Source: DATMER01 sp035556715
Lineage (GTDB): Bacteria > Acidobacteriota > Thermoanaerobaculia > Multivoradales > UBA5704
Reading direction: 5' to 3'
Length of the DNA: 64,000 nt
Assembly (NCBI GenBank): GCA_035556715.1
Contig: DATMER010000026.1
Coordinates: forward strand, 62,001-126,000
Shown here: piece by piece, positions 1 through 8,845 of the stretch
Layout of the letters: each line of letters opens with the position of its first letter
How positions within the stretch are numbered: position 1 is the first letter of the stretch
Notes under the pieces: model-generated
Database searches by the model: none
The model's input: the letters and a program-made list of their open reading frames with translations, nothing else
What the model was told of the DNA's origin: nothing
Position numbers and translations under genes: made by a program

Positions 1-362
1 CGGATCTGGTCGAGGTTCGCGAAGCCCCCACCGGGTTGGAGGTAGGCCGTGGGCACGACCTCCAGGTGCCCGATCGCCTTGTGCTCCTTGAATGCGCCCG
101 CGACCCGGGCCAAAAGCCTCTGCTTCTGCTCCTCGGTGATCGGGTCCGCCTGGTAGTCCCGGCTCGGAGCGAAGGCGAGCCCCACCCGCACCGGCATCCT
201 CAGGACCACCTCCCGCGCCGGCTCGGCGGCGGTGGCCCCCTCGGGATAGAGGAAATCCAGCGCGCTGTTGACCCGCCGGGACGGCGGCAGGGTACCGGCA
301 CAGCCAGCCGCCAGGGCCAGCAACGCCAGAAGAACGAAGAGACGAGCCGTGCAATGCCTCAT
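1..362 (-). CDS. Putative lipoprotein, 3' part cut by window edge
   Basis: The reading frame is open from an ATG at 362 to the window edge, so 120 residues are visible and the C-terminus is missing. The start has a very strong ribosome binding site, AAGGAGGT, four bases upstream. The first 20 residues form a lipoprotein signal with a lipobox (leucine/alanine-rich stretch, then AAGC), which predicts export and lipid anchoring. Shortly after comes a SALDFLYP block and then MPVRVGLAFAPS. From memory these blocks resemble the 'rhombotarget' lipoproteins, which end in a rhombosortase-type tail. That tail would lie outside the window, so the family name is tentative. The gene is divergent from the TonB receptor at 674. 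Confidence 0.75.
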   Translation of the reverse strand, partial: MRHCTARLFVLLALLALAAGCAGTLPPSRRVNSALDFLYPEGATAAEPAREVVLRMPVRVGLAFAPSRDYQADPITEEQKQRLLARVAGAFKEHKAIGHLEVVPTAYLQPGGGFANLDQI

Positions 363-673
363 GTGACCTCCTTCCGGAGCAAGGCAAAGCGATGCCCATG
401 CCACGGTGGAGCGGAAATCCCAACTGATTGCAGGGCTTGAGCTTGGAGCGCCGGGCTCCTCAGGGTTCAGACCGTCAGGTTACATCCGCTGTACGCCGGA
501 CGCACATGAGATGTCTTGGATCTGGGATTCCGGTGCGTTCAGAGTCATTCTAAACGGGCTTGGAATGGCAGGGTTCCCGTCGCGCCCCGCTGTGTTACTG
601 TTTTTCAGCAGTTTGGTTGTTTTGGGGAGGCTTACCCGACAGTCTGACACCTTTCCACAGCTAGAGGAGAACG
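363..673. other. Divergent intergenic region, 311 bp
   Basis: This stretch separates the partial lipoprotein gene from the TonB-dependent receptor gene and must carry both promoters. It is more AT-rich than the flanks between about 590 and 660. I see no clean -35/-10 pair and no convincing small gene. The receptor's ribosome binding site, AGAGGAGA at 663-670, closes the region. Confidence 0.5.
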
Positions 674-3256
674 ATGATGGTTGAAGATCATCCGTTGCTT
701 CAGGCGCTCCGGAGGATTGGCTCAGGTAGATGGATCGGGATCTTGGTTGTGGCCTTGGGGGTGGCTCTGGCTCAGCCGATGCTGGCTCAGACGCCGGAGC
801 CCCAGACACAGGAAGAGGAAGGCGACCAGGAAGAACAGGCCGAGCCGGAGCCGGAACAGGAGGAGTTCGAGGAGGAGATCACGGTCACCGGCACCCGGGT
901 CGAAGGCCGCAGCGCCGCGGACACTCCCGCCCCGGTCGACTACATCGACGAGACGGCCATCCGCAGCACCGGCGCCACCGAGACCGGCAAGATCCTCCAA
1001 CTCCTTGCCCCCTCCTTCAACTTCTCCACCACCTTCGTCAGCGACGGCACCGACATCATCCGGCCGGCCACGCTGCGCGCCCTCGGCCCTGACCAGGTCC
1101 TCGTCCTGGTCAACGGCAAGCGCCGCCATCAGCAGGCGCTGCTCAACGTCCAGCAGACCATCGCCCGCGGCTCGGCCGGCTACGACATCAACGCCATCCC
1201 GGCCTCCGCCATCGATCACATCGAGGTGCTCCGCGACGGCGCGGCCGCGCAGTACGGCTCCGATGCCATCGCGGGCGTCATCAACATCATCCTCAAGAAT
1301 CAGACGGACGTCACGGACCTCACCCTCGACGCGGGCCAGACCTACGAGGGCGACGGCGAAAGCATCATGACCGGGGTCAACACCGGCTTCCGGATCGGGA
1401 CCGCGGGCTTCGCGAATCTCACCTTCGAATACCGGGACCGCGGCGAGACCAACCGCGCCGGGCCGGATTCCCTGCGCGTGAGCCCTCCCACGGTGACGCA
1501 GCGCCTCGGCGACGCGGAGTCCCAGGACATCTCGGCCTGGCTCAACTCCGAGATCCCTGCCGGCAACGGCGAGATCTACGCCTTCGGCGGCTGGTCCAAC
1601 CGGGAGGGGAGCTCCTCGGGCTTCTTCCGCACCGCGGACGACGGACGGACGATTCCGGACATCTATCCCCAGGGCTTCCTGCCCACCATCATCACCGAAC
1701 CCACGGACCTCTCCCTGGCGCTCGGCTACCGCGCGGACGCCGCTCTCGCCGGCTGGTCGTACGACCTGGGCGTCAACTACGGCAGCAGCGAGTTCAAGTT
1801 CCGCGAGGAAAACACCGCCAACGTCAGCTACTGGTACGAGCCGGTCGACCCGAACAACCCGACCGGCCCGCGGATCGGGCAGACCGCGACCGAAGCGGAC
1901 ACGGGCACGTTGGCGTTCGATCAGCTCACCTTCAACCTGGACTTCCGCCGCCTCGTAGAATGGGGCGTGGGCGCCGGTCCGCTCAACCTGGCCGCGGGTG
2001 TCGAGTGGCGCCGGGATGGCTTCCAGATCGAGGCCGGTGACGAGATCTCCTATGAATACGGCCGCACCAACAACCGCAACATCCTCATCCTGGACCAGAC
2101 CGGGAGCATCGCCCAGCCCGGCACCCAGGGCTTCCCCGGTTGGTCCCCCCAGGAGGCGGTGGACGAGAGCCGCGACAATACGGCCATCTACCTGGACACC
2201 GAGGCCCAGCTCACCGACAAGTTCCTGGCCGCCGCGGCCGTGCGCTTCGAGGACTACTCGGATTTCGGCAACACCGTGAACGGCAAGCTCTCGGCGCGCG
2301 TCGACTTCACCGACGCCTTCTCCCTCCGCGGCACGGTCTCGACCGGCTTCCGCGCCCCGAGCGTGCAGCAGTCCTTCTACAGCCAGCGCTCCACGAACCT
2401 CAACGCCGCCGGCGTGCTCACCGACACTCTCACGGCGCGCCAGGACAGCAGCGTGACCCGGGCCTTCGGCATCCCGGCGCTCGAAGAAGAGACCTCGCAG
2501 AACTACTCTCTCGGCGTCGTCGTCGAGCCCGCCGCCAGCTTCCGCCTCACCGTGGACGTGTACCGGATCGACATCGACGACCGCATCGTCTTCTCGAGCA
2601 ACATCCAGCCCGAGTCCGGCTCGTGCGGTAACCCTTTCGATCCGGCGCTCTGCCCGATCCGGGCGATCCTGGACCCCATCGGAGTCGGCCAGGTGCTGTT
2701 CTTCACCAACGCCATCGACACCCAGACCGACGGCCTGGACATCGTCGCCCTGTACGACTGGAAGCTCGGGGGCGAGTCGCTGCTCTCCCTGGAGGGCGCC
2801 TTCCACTTCAACGACACCGAGGTCACCGGCCGCCGTTCGTCGTCGAGCATCCTGCCGACGGAGGTGCTCTTCGACCAGGCCCAGATCACGCTGATCGAGG
2901 AAGGCCAGCCGGGCGAGCACTACACGCTGAGCAGTACCTACTACCGGGGCGGCTGGAATGCCAACCTCCGCTTCAACTACTTTGGAGAGGTTGCGGGCGA
3001 GGGCTTCACTCCCGGGTTCAAACAGACCTGGGGAGGCAAGTGGCTGACCGACCTCTCGCTCACGGCCCCGCTGGGCGGAAACCTTTCGTTCACGGTGGGC
3101 GGCCTCAACATCTTCGACGAGTACCCGGACAAGTGGGACGAGACCAACGCCTTCCCCTTCCCCCAGCTCGGCTTCGTCTACGGCTGGGAGACCCTCCCCT
3201 TCGGCATCAACGGTGGCTACTACTTCGCCCGCCTGAACTACCGCTTCAACCACTGA
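674..3256 (+). CDS. TonB-dependent outer membrane receptor
   Basis: This 860-residue protein has a hydrophobic signal region near residues 20-38 ending in AQA-like context, then an acidic linker and a TonB-box-like EEITVTGTR stretch around residue 68. A plug domain follows, with typical blocks such as VLVLVNGKRRH, IEVLRDGAAAQYGSDAIAGVINI and a final FARLNYRF strand. It should take up a siderophore, vitamin or oligosaccharide through the outer membrane using TonB energy; the substrate cannot be told from sequence. Two ATG codons lie in tandem (674 and 677), and AGAGGAGA at 663-670 serves either. The gene is isolated: a lipoprotein gene diverges upstream and a hairpin follows the stop, so it is probably monocistronic. 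Confidence 0.93.
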   Translation: MMVEDHPLLQALRRIGSGRWIGILVVALGVALAQPMLAQTPEPQTQEEEGDQEEQAEPEPEQEEFEEEITVTGTRVEGRSAADTPAPVDYIDETAIRSTGATETGKILQLLAPSFNFSTTFVSDGTDIIRPATLRALGPDQVLVLVNGKRRHQQALLNVQQTIARGSAGYDINAIPASAIDHIEVLRDGAAAQYGSDAIAGVINIILKNQTDVTDLTLDAGQTYEGDGESIMTGVNTGFRIGTAGFANLTFEYRDRGETNRAGPDSLRVSPPTVTQRLGDAESQDISAWLNSEIPAGNGEIYAFGGWSNREGSSSGFFRTADDGRTIPDIYPQGFLPTIITEPTDLSLALGYRADAALAGWSYDLGVNYGSSEFKFREENTANVSYWYEPVDPNNPTGPRIGQTATEADTGTLAFDQLTFNLDFRRLVEWGVGAGPLNLAAGVEWRRDGFQIEAGDEISYEYGRTNNRNILILDQTGSIAQPGTQGFPGWSPQEAVDESRDNTAIYLDTEAQLTDKFLAAAAVRFEDYSDFGNTVNGKLSARVDFTDAFSLRGTVSTGFRAPSVQQSFYSQRSTNLNAAGVLTDTLTARQDSSVTRAFGIPALEEETSQNYSLGVVVEPAASFRLTVDVYRIDIDDRIVFSSNIQPESGSCGNPFDPALCPIRAILDPIGVGQVLFFTNAIDTQTDGLDIVALYDWKLGGESLLSLEGAFHFNDTEVTGRRSSSSILPTEVLFDQAQITLIEEGQPGEHYTLSSTYYRGGWNANLRFNYFGEVAGEGFTPGFKQTWGGKWLTDLSLTAPLGGNLSFTVGGLNIFDEYPDKWDETNAFPFPQLGFVYGWETLPFGINGGYYFARLNYRFNH

Positions 3257-3263
3257 GCGCGCA

Positions 3264-3291
3264 GAGGTCCCGGGGAGCGCCCCGGGACCTC
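3264..3291 (+). terminator. Strong hairpin after the TonB receptor gene
   Basis: A perfect 12-bp stem (GAGGTCCCGGGG pairing with CCCCGGGACCTC) closes a four-base loop, starting 8 bases after the receptor stop codon. The T-tract is poor (CATTCCC), so it is terminator-like by position and strength rather than a textbook intrinsic terminator. Confidence 0.65.
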
Positions 3292-3325
3292 CATTCCCTG
3301 CTACACTCAATTCTGAGGTGTACAG

Positions 3326-3742
3326 ATGGCAGGTCAGAGGACTGTTCGACGCAGCAACTCCCTCGCTCTTGGCTTCCTCGTTCTCTGGCTCGTCGGGTTG
3401 AGCACGGCCTGCAACGAAGGCTCCGGCCTCTTGCCCGGGGAACGGGACTTCCGGTTTGGAGCCGTCGAGGTGCGGGCCTTCGACCAGCAGAGCTCCCCGG
3501 TTGAGGGCGTGACCATGGAGCTGCGGGACAGCCGGGGCACCCTGCTCTGGGGGGACCTGAACAAGACCGGCCCGGACGGGCGTGTGGGCTTCAACGCCCT
3601 GATCCCGGGTTCTCATACGATCACGATCAAGCCCCCCACAGGTTATGCCGTCCCGGCGTCGCAACCGAATCCCTTCGGAGTCGAAGTCAAAAACTCCCAG
3701 AGCATCACCATCAACGTCTTCCTCTTGCGTCTCTTGGAGTAG
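3326..3742 (+). CDS. Small lipoprotein with a carboxypeptidase-regulatory-like fold
   Basis: This 138-residue protein starts at an ATG preceded by GAGGTG. Residues 10-29 are a hydrophobic signal ending in a lipobox, LSTAC. The rest is one compact beta domain with phrases such as VEVRAFDQQSSPVEGVTMEL, TGPDGRVGFNAL and IPGSHTITIKPP. That is the pattern of transthyretin-like or Cna-B-like domains found in surface proteins. It should sit in a membrane facing the periplasm or outside. I infer a structural or binding role, with no enzyme motif visible. A remnant of an unrelated gene starts 11 bases downstream. Confidence 0.75.
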   Translation: MAGQRTVRRSNSLALGFLVLWLVGLSTACNEGSGLLPGERDFRFGAVEVRAFDQQSSPVEGVTMELRDSRGTLLWGDLNKTGPDGRVGFNALIPGSHTITIKPPTGYAVPASQPNPFGVEVKNSQSITINVFLLRLLE

Positions 3743-3753
3743 AGTCTCGTGCC

Positions 3754-3822
3754 ATGAGAATCCTCCTGTTCGGCGCCACAGGCTCCGCTGGCGGCAGCGT
3801 CCTCCGTATCGCCCATGCTTGA
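3754..3822 (+). pseudogene. N-terminal stub of a Rossmann NAD(P)-binding protein
   Basis: A 22-codon frame reads MRILLFGATGSAGGSVLR and then stops. This is the nucleotide-binding start of an NmrA/SDR-type NAD(P)-binding protein (glycine motif GATGSAGG), a family of normally 200 or more residues. No continuation is visible in any frame before the next gene at 3847. It is best read as a deletion remnant. A chance match cannot be excluded, but the motif is complete and sits at a plausible ATG. Confidence 0.55.
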
Positions 3823-3846
3823 CCGGAAAGAAAGGACACGCATCCA

Positions 3847-4353
3847 ATGCCACAAGGAATTCGATTTTTCTCTGTACCTGTCATGGCTCTCCTGTTGTTC
3901 AGCGCTCTGGTGAGCGACGCGCAAGCACAACAAGAACCGAGCGGGGATGAAGGCGCGATCCGGCAGGTCGTTCAACAAGTCCAGGATGGCTGGAACGCAC
4001 ATGATGGCAAGGCGTTCGCGGCCCCGTTCGCCGTTGATGCCGACTATGTCGTGGTCAATGGCATGCTGATGAAGGGCAGAACGGCCATCGAGAAGGGACA
4101 CACGGGGATATTCTCCAGCATCTACAAGGACAGCCGGAATACCGCCACGATCAAGAGCATCCGCCTTCTGCGTCCCGATGTGGCGGTGGTCCACATCGAG
4201 TGGAATCTGGAGTTTCGCGAAGGCGGGGAGACGAGGAAGGGTCACGCGATGAACACGATGGTGATGACGAAGGAAGACGGCAAGTGGAGCATCGCCGCGT
4301 TTCAGAACACCCCGATCCAGGCGGAAGGCCCCAGGCCCGGTCCGCCTCAATAG
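3847..4353 (+). CDS. Secreted SgcJ/EcaC-type (SnoaL/DUF4440-like) protein
   Basis: This 168-residue protein has a signal peptide (residues 1-28, cleavage after AQA). The mature part reads DEGAIRQVVQQVQDGWNAHDGKAFAAPFAVDADYVVVNG, the usual opening of the NTF2-fold SgcJ/EcaC family, and ends with a strand MTKEDGKWSIAAFQNT. Members are small cone-shaped proteins with a hydrophobic pocket, and most have no proven reaction. Export to the periplasm is predicted. It is followed by a hypothetical gene 26 bases downstream on the same strand. The family call is fairly sure and the function unknown. Confidence 0.82.
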   Translation: MPQGIRFFSVPVMALLLFSALVSDAQAQQEPSGDEGAIRQVVQQVQDGWNAHDGKAFAAPFAVDADYVVVNGMLMKGRTAIEKGHTGIFSSIYKDSRNTATIKSIRLLRPDVAVVHIEWNLEFREGGETRKGHAMNTMVMTKEDGKWSIAAFQNTPIQAEGPRPGPPQ

Positions 4354-4378
4354 ATAGCTGCGCCCAACTGGCGGACTC

Positions 4379-5068
4379 ATGACTCCCGAAGAGCCAATCG
4401 GTCGCTGGCGCGTCGTCCCGGAGCACCGGGAGAGCTTCGGCGACTCCTCCATCCTGTTCACGCGGTTCGGAGACCTGGTCTACTCGACCCTGGGGCCGGA
4501 GGGAGTGACAGGTCGCTTCCTCCTCGTCTACGAGGTCGAGGGGGACGAGATCGTGACGGACCAGCCGAGCGAGCCGGCCGTGGAGCGGACTCCCTTCCGG
4601 ATCGAAGACGGCAGGCTCTACCTGGGGGATTGCGCGCATCACCGGGAAGGCGAAGAAGAGATCTCGGATCCTTTTGCCCGCATGTTCGCGATCGGCAGCG
4701 CCGCGATCGAGCACGGGCTCGGCTCGGTGAGTCCCGACGGCCCTTTCATCTCGTTCCTGATGGTCGATGCGGGTGAGCAGCGGTCGCTCAGACGGATCGT
4801 GACGGACACTCTCGACGAGGCGCGTGATGCCGCGCGCCAGTTCGTGGAAGAAGAGCTGAAATCGGTGGAAGTCTGCGCCTACGCCTTCGACGGCTACGTG
4901 ACCTTACAGGAGGGAAAGTTCGACGCCATTCTCGTCGAGGTCAGCGACGCGGCGGAGCCGGACGGTCTCATTCTCGCTCAGCCTTATGCGCTCGAGGGTG
5001 GGCAAGCCCTGCGGCAGACCGCACTCGAGGTCCAACTAAATCCATCGTGGCTCGGAAGACCTGCCTGA
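4379..5068 (+). CDS. Conserved-looking cytoplasmic protein of unknown function
   Basis: This 229-residue protein has no signal peptide and no transmembrane segment. It is acidic and looks like two alpha/beta pieces. Residues 1-85 contain many strands (RFGDLVYSTLGPEG, GRFLLVYEVEGDEIVTD). The second half has YGYVTLQEGK-like turns, FDAILVEVSDA, and a C-terminus near ALEVQLNPSWLG. I do not recognise the family. It lies 12 bases upstream of the flavin oxidoreductase gene, so the two are probably co-transcribed. Confidence 0.65.
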   Translation: MTPEEPIGRWRVVPEHRESFGDSSILFTRFGDLVYSTLGPEGVTGRFLLVYEVEGDEIVTDQPSEPAVERTPFRIEDGRLYLGDCAHHREGEEEISDPFARMFAIGSAAIEHGLGSVSPDGPFISFLMVDAGEQRSLRRIVTDTLDEARDAARQFVEEELKSVEVCAYAFDGYVTLQEGKFDAILVEVSDAAEPDGLILAQPYALEGGQALRQTALEVQLNPSWLGRPA

Positions 5069-5080
5069 GGACGTGACGAG

Positions 5081-6466
5081 ATGAGCGAGACCTTCGACGT
5101 TGTCATCATCGGGACCGGTCAGGCCGGACCGGGCCTCGCGGGGCGCTGCAACAAGGAAGGACTGAAGACGGCCCTCATCGAGCGCAGCCTCCTGGGCGGC
5201 ACCTGCGTCAACGACGGCTGCACCCCCACCAAGGCTCTGATCGCAAGCGCCCGCGCTGTCCATATCGCGCGCCGGGGGGACGACTACGGTTTCAGCCCGG
5301 GAGGAGAGGTCCGCGTCGACATGAAGCGCGTGAAAGCGCGCAAGGACGACGTGGTGCGCCAGTCCAGCGAGGGACTGGAGAAGTGGCTGCATGGCATGGA
5401 AAACGTGACGGTCATCCACGGCCACGCCCGCTTCACCGGTCCGCACAGCGTAGCTGTGAACGGTCGCGAGCTGAGCGCCGAGCGGATCTTCATCAACGCC
5501 GGCTGCCGCGCCGCCATCCCCGACATGCCGGGGCTGAGCGATGTGCCCTATCTCACCAGCAGCTCGATGATGGAGGTGGATTTCCTGCCCGAGCACCTGA
5601 TCATCGTCGGCGGCAGCTACATCGGCCTAGAGTTCGCCCAGATGTACCGCCGCTTCGGCTCGCGGGTGACGGTCTGCGAGCGCTCGGCACGCCTGATCGG
5701 ACGCGAGGACGAAGACGTGTCCGACATGGTGCGCGAGATCCTGGAATCGGAGGGCGTCGAGGTGCGTGCCAGCGCCGAGTGCTTCGAGGTGGAGCGGCGC
5801 GGAACGCGAGTGGCCGTGAAGCTCGCCTGCCGGGAGGGAGCGCCCGAGGTCGAAGGCTCTCACCTGTTGCTCGCCGTCGGCCGCCGGCCCAACACCGACG
5901 ACCTCGGGCTCGAAGCGGCGGACATCGCCACCGATGAGCGCGGCTATGTGAAGGTCGACGATCAGCTCCGCACCAACGCCGAGGGCATCTGGGCCCTGGG
6001 TGACGTGAACGGACGGGGAGCCTTCACCCACACCGCGTACAACGATTATGAGATCGTCGCGGCCAACCTGTTCGACGGGGATTCACGCAAAGTCACGGAC
6101 CGCATCCCGGTCTATGCCCTGTTCATCGATCCGCCGCTGGGACGCGTCGGCATGACCGATGCCCAGGTCCGGGCCAGCGGCCGTCCGGTTCTGGTCGCGA
6201 AGATGCCGATGAAGCGGGTCGGTAGGGCGCGGGAAGCGAGCGAAACGAAAGGTTTCATGAAGGTCGTGGTCGACAAAGAGACGCAGCGCATCCTCGGCGC
6301 GGCGTTGCTGGGGATGAGCGGCGACGAAGCTGTGCACTCGATCCTGGACGTGATGTATGCCGACAAGCCCTACACACTGATCCGGCGCGCCGTGCACATC
6401 CACCCGACGGTGTCCGAGCTCATCCCGACTTTGCTGGAGGGCCTCAAGCCCCCTGTGGCTCAGTGA
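5081..6466 (+). CDS. FAD-dependent disulfide oxidoreductase (mercuric-reductase-like)
   Basis: This 461-residue class I pyridine nucleotide-disulfide oxidoreductase has an N-terminal FAD-binding motif (GTGQAGPGLA, residues 11-20), a redox pair Cys42/Cys47 in GGTCVNDGCTPTK, a second nucleotide-binding motif (GGSYIGLEFA), a GDVNGRGAFTHTAYND FAD block, and the C-terminal HIHPTVSE dimer-interface motif. The family includes mercuric reductases, dihydrolipoamide dehydrogenases and RclA. There is no N-terminal heavy-metal domain and no C-terminal Cys pair, so mercury reduction is unlikely. A general NAD(P)H-dependent reductase is the safest call. Confidence 0.88.
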   Translation: MSETFDVVIIGTGQAGPGLAGRCNKEGLKTALIERSLLGGTCVNDGCTPTKALIASARAVHIARRGDDYGFSPGGEVRVDMKRVKARKDDVVRQSSEGLEKWLHGMENVTVIHGHARFTGPHSVAVNGRELSAERIFINAGCRAAIPDMPGLSDVPYLTSSSMMEVDFLPEHLIIVGGSYIGLEFAQMYRRFGSRVTVCERSARLIGREDEDVSDMVREILESEGVEVRASAECFEVERRGTRVAVKLACREGAPEVEGSHLLLAVGRRPNTDDLGLEAADIATDERGYVKVDDQLRTNAEGIWALGDVNGRGAFTHTAYNDYEIVAANLFDGDSRKVTDRIPVYALFIDPPLGRVGMTDAQVRASGRPVLVAKMPMKRVGRAREASETKGFMKVVVDKETQRILGAALLGMSGDEAVHSILDVMYADKPYTLIRRAVHIHPTVSELIPTLLEGLKPPVAQ

Positions 6467-6530
6467 TGGCTCTGGAACTTCATGATTCCGTCCGTCTTCA
6501 AATCCGGGGACACGACGAAAGGAGACCCTC

Positions 6531-8285
6531 ATGGAGCGACCGGTCGAGAAGGTGATCGTCGCCGTGCATGGCATCGGCGATCAGACCCGCTTCAGCACGA
6601 TCCAGCAGGTGCTGTCACAGTTCAGCCTCTATCATGGTCAGACTGCCGCGGTGCCGCTGGGCAACTTCCATACTAAGGATGAATCCGCCGTCTACACCTC
6701 GAATGATCCGGAGTTCCATGGTCTCGGCTTCGCGGAGGTTTACTGGGCTCACATCCCGCGCAGGATCGCCGAGGAGAAGTATCTCCTGGAGGATGTCCAG
6801 CCCTGGGTGCGGACAGTCATCGGCCGCGTGCACCGGCATCGGATGGCGACCCGTGACCTCACGGAGTCCGACGAGCGCATGATCGAGCAGGTCCTCGGCG
6901 AGATGCTGCAGACGATCGGCGTGCTGGACCGGCTGTGCTTCCTGGCCGACAAGATGGGCATCTTCTCCTTCGATCTCAAGAAGGTGCTGGTCGACTTCGT
7001 GGACGACGTCCAGATCGTGGCCGAGTTCAAGCGGGAGGGCGGAGAGATCGGCCAGGTCTTCGCGGAACGGATGCAGGCCGTGCACGAGCAGTTCCAGGAC
7101 GCCGAGGAGATCTACATCGTCGCCCATAGCGAAGGCACGGTCGTCACCTTGCTGGGGTTGCTCTCCGCGCTGTGCACCCAGGGCAACCCGTGGATCTCGA
7201 AGGTCCACGGCCTGATGACGTTCGGCTCGCCGATCGACAAGCATCTGATCCTCTGGCCCGAGCTGTTCGAAGAGTTCGTGGAGCCCTGCAACCGGCCTCC
7301 CAAGCCGATCGTATGGCACAACTACTACGACTACGGCGATCCCGTGGGCTTCGAGTTGGAGACGGCGCGCAACCGGTTTACGACTGGGGCCTGGCAGGGC
7401 GTCTTCAACTTCCCGCCCGAGAATGATCACGGCTTCGCGCGATATCCGCTCCCGGGCAAGGCCCACACCGATTACTGGCAGGATGCGGACGTGTTCGGCC
7501 ACTTCATCCAGAACGTCGTCGAGAAGGATCTCCCGGAAGCCAGAATGGAGCCGCCAAAGCCCGCGGCCGAGAGGTATAAGAAGCCGCCGGCGAGCAAGAC
7601 GTTGCCGCGAATCATCAGTTGGGTTTTGCCCTACATGCTCGGCGCGGCTCTCCTGTTCATCGCCGTGCTCTTCCTCTACAACGCGGTCCATGGATTCCTC
7701 GAGCCAGACCAAAAACAGCCGCTCCTGCAGGTCTTCGGCAACGTGGCCGCCATCAGTTGTCTCCTGGCCGGCATTACGGTCATGGCGCGCATCCCGCGCT
7801 TGACGAAGGTCTGGACGTGGCGCCTGTTCGGGGGGCTCGTCTTCCTTCTCTCCATCGGGGGGTATCACGTCTTCCGCCGCCTGACGGAGGGCCGCAGCGG
7901 CTTCTGGAGCCGCGTCATGACGATCGAGGGACCCGGTTTGTTCGTCGGAGTCGCAGTGGTCCTCGCCATCGCGATCACGGTCGCCAGCACGCTCTTTCCG
8001 AAGCTGGGAATGCGGGCGCTGCTGATCCCCGGCGCGCTGGCCGTGGCGTATGTCGTCTACTATTACATCGAGGGGGCGCACGGCAAGCTGTGGCCGATCT
8101 TCGTGGCAGGAGCGGTGTTCCTCTACCTCTGGTGGCTGGCCGCGCTCCTCTTCGACCTGACCTTCGTCTGGCACCGCTATATCCGGATGTCGGTTCCGAT
8201 CTTCAGGGAGCAGTCGCAGGCGCAAGGCGCCGTGCCCGGGGCCGGTCAGGGAAGGCTGAGAGACGAGTTTGCTTCGCGACCGTGA
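6531..8285 (+). CDS. Membrane-anchored alpha/beta hydrolase
   Basis: This 584-residue protein starts at an ATG with AAGGAGA upstream. The N-terminal 350 residues are soluble: an oxyanion-hole-like VHGIGDQTRFST block at 12-23 and a nucleophile elbow IVAHSEGTVV with Ser200. The pattern is that of lipase/esterase-type alpha/beta hydrolases. The C-terminal third (about 360-560) has six hydrophobic segments. The active domain therefore sits on a membrane platform, probably on the cytoplasmic side since there is no signal peptide. The substrate is unknown. It ends before an inverted repeat and a change to more AT-rich sequence. Confidence 0.8.
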   Translation: MERPVEKVIVAVHGIGDQTRFSTIQQVLSQFSLYHGQTAAVPLGNFHTKDESAVYTSNDPEFHGLGFAEVYWAHIPRRIAEEKYLLEDVQPWVRTVIGRVHRHRMATRDLTESDERMIEQVLGEMLQTIGVLDRLCFLADKMGIFSFDLKKVLVDFVDDVQIVAEFKREGGEIGQVFAERMQAVHEQFQDAEEIYIVAHSEGTVVTLLGLLSALCTQGNPWISKVHGLMTFGSPIDKHLILWPELFEEFVEPCNRPPKPIVWHNYYDYGDPVGFELETARNRFTTGAWQGVFNFPPENDHGFARYPLPGKAHTDYWQDADVFGHFIQNVVEKDLPEARMEPPKPAAERYKKPPASKTLPRIISWVLPYMLGAALLFIAVLFLYNAVHGFLEPDQKQPLLQVFGNVAAISCLLAGITVMARIPRLTKVWTWRLFGGLVFLLSIGGYHVFRRLTEGRSGFWSRVMTIEGPGLFVGVAVVLAIAITVASTLFPKLGMRALLIPGALAVAYVVYYYIEGAHGKLWPIFVAGAVFLYLWWLAALLFDLTFVWHRYIRMSVPIFREQSQAQGAVPGAGQGRLRDEFASRP

Positions 8286-8298
8286 TGGCTGTGTTTCA

Positions 8299-8356
8299 CC
8301 GCGGGGGCCAGAATTCGCTGACTCTCATTTGATCAACGATCCCAGTGCCCCCGCGG
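8299..8356 (+). terminator. Inverted repeat downstream of hydrolase gene
   Basis: CCGCGGGGGC (8299-8308) is exactly complementary to GCCCCCGCGG (8347-8356), with 38 bases between. It starts 14 bases after the hydrolase stop codon and may end that transcript. There is no T-tract, and the long loop lowers confidence. Confidence 0.4.
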
Positions 8357-8428
8357 CCAGCTCAACAATCCCTCACCCTGTTCATTCAACTCATGATGCT
8401 CTCCTTGACGATTCGATATCTCCAACGT

Positions 8429-8743
8429 TTATCGGCTCCTCTTCTCGCTCCGTCGTACGAAGCGGCCATTCTTGTCCCTCGCCTGCGCTTGCCGTGACCT
8501 CGATGCCTTCCGCTTCTCAGCCGGCTTCTTTCTCTTCGAAGCCCGGAAGTTCTTGGTGACGCTCACCGCCACAGCACCAGCAAGCATCAAGAACGTTCCA
8601 TGCTTCTCGGCAAATTCAGCCGCGGCGGCCAAAATCAAGACCACGGACACGGGCAACGCATGCGATATAATATCAAGAAACAACGCCTGGTGAACAATTT
8701 CGGAGTACAGGACCCACATCCTATTCAGGAGGACTTTCATCAT
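8429..8743 (-). CDS. Small membrane protein with a highly basic tail
   Basis: This 104-residue protein has two likely membrane segments (LFLDIISHALPVSVVLILAAAA and FLMLAGAVAVSV). A cytoplasmic tail of about 40 residues is packed with Lys and Arg (for example SKRKKPAEKRKASRSR). I chose the ATG at 8743 because AGGAGC sits five bases upstream. A GTG at 8845 would add 34 plausible residues in frame. A strong AAGGAGGT at 8883-8890 lies ahead of an ATG in another frame (8873), which could be a 50-codon leader peptide running into this start. The family is not recognised, and the tail suggests nucleic-acid or acidic-surface contact. Confidence 0.55.
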   Translation of the reverse strand: MMKVLLNRMWVLYSEIVHQALFLDIISHALPVSVVLILAAAAEFAEKHGTFLMLAGAVAVSVTKNFRASKRKKPAEKRKASRSRQAQARDKNGRFVRRSEKRSR

Positions 8744-8845
8744 CGCAAGCTCCTGTTCTGTGCGCGAATGCAGTTCTGTTATGCCAAATATCTGACGAGC
8801 CAGCCACGCACGGCGTGATGGCAGCGCTGCAGCAACGGAAGTCAC

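Noticed and set aside
722..3853. Long open frame on the minus strand opposite the TonB receptor and its neighbour
   Set aside because: Its translation is rich in Arg, Gly, Asp and Val, lacks domain motifs, and runs antiparallel to a clear receptor gene. It is a consequence of high G+C codon use.
5081..6466. Mercuric reductase
   Set aside because: Lacks the N-terminal metal-binding domain and the C-terminal Cys pair needed to bind mercury.
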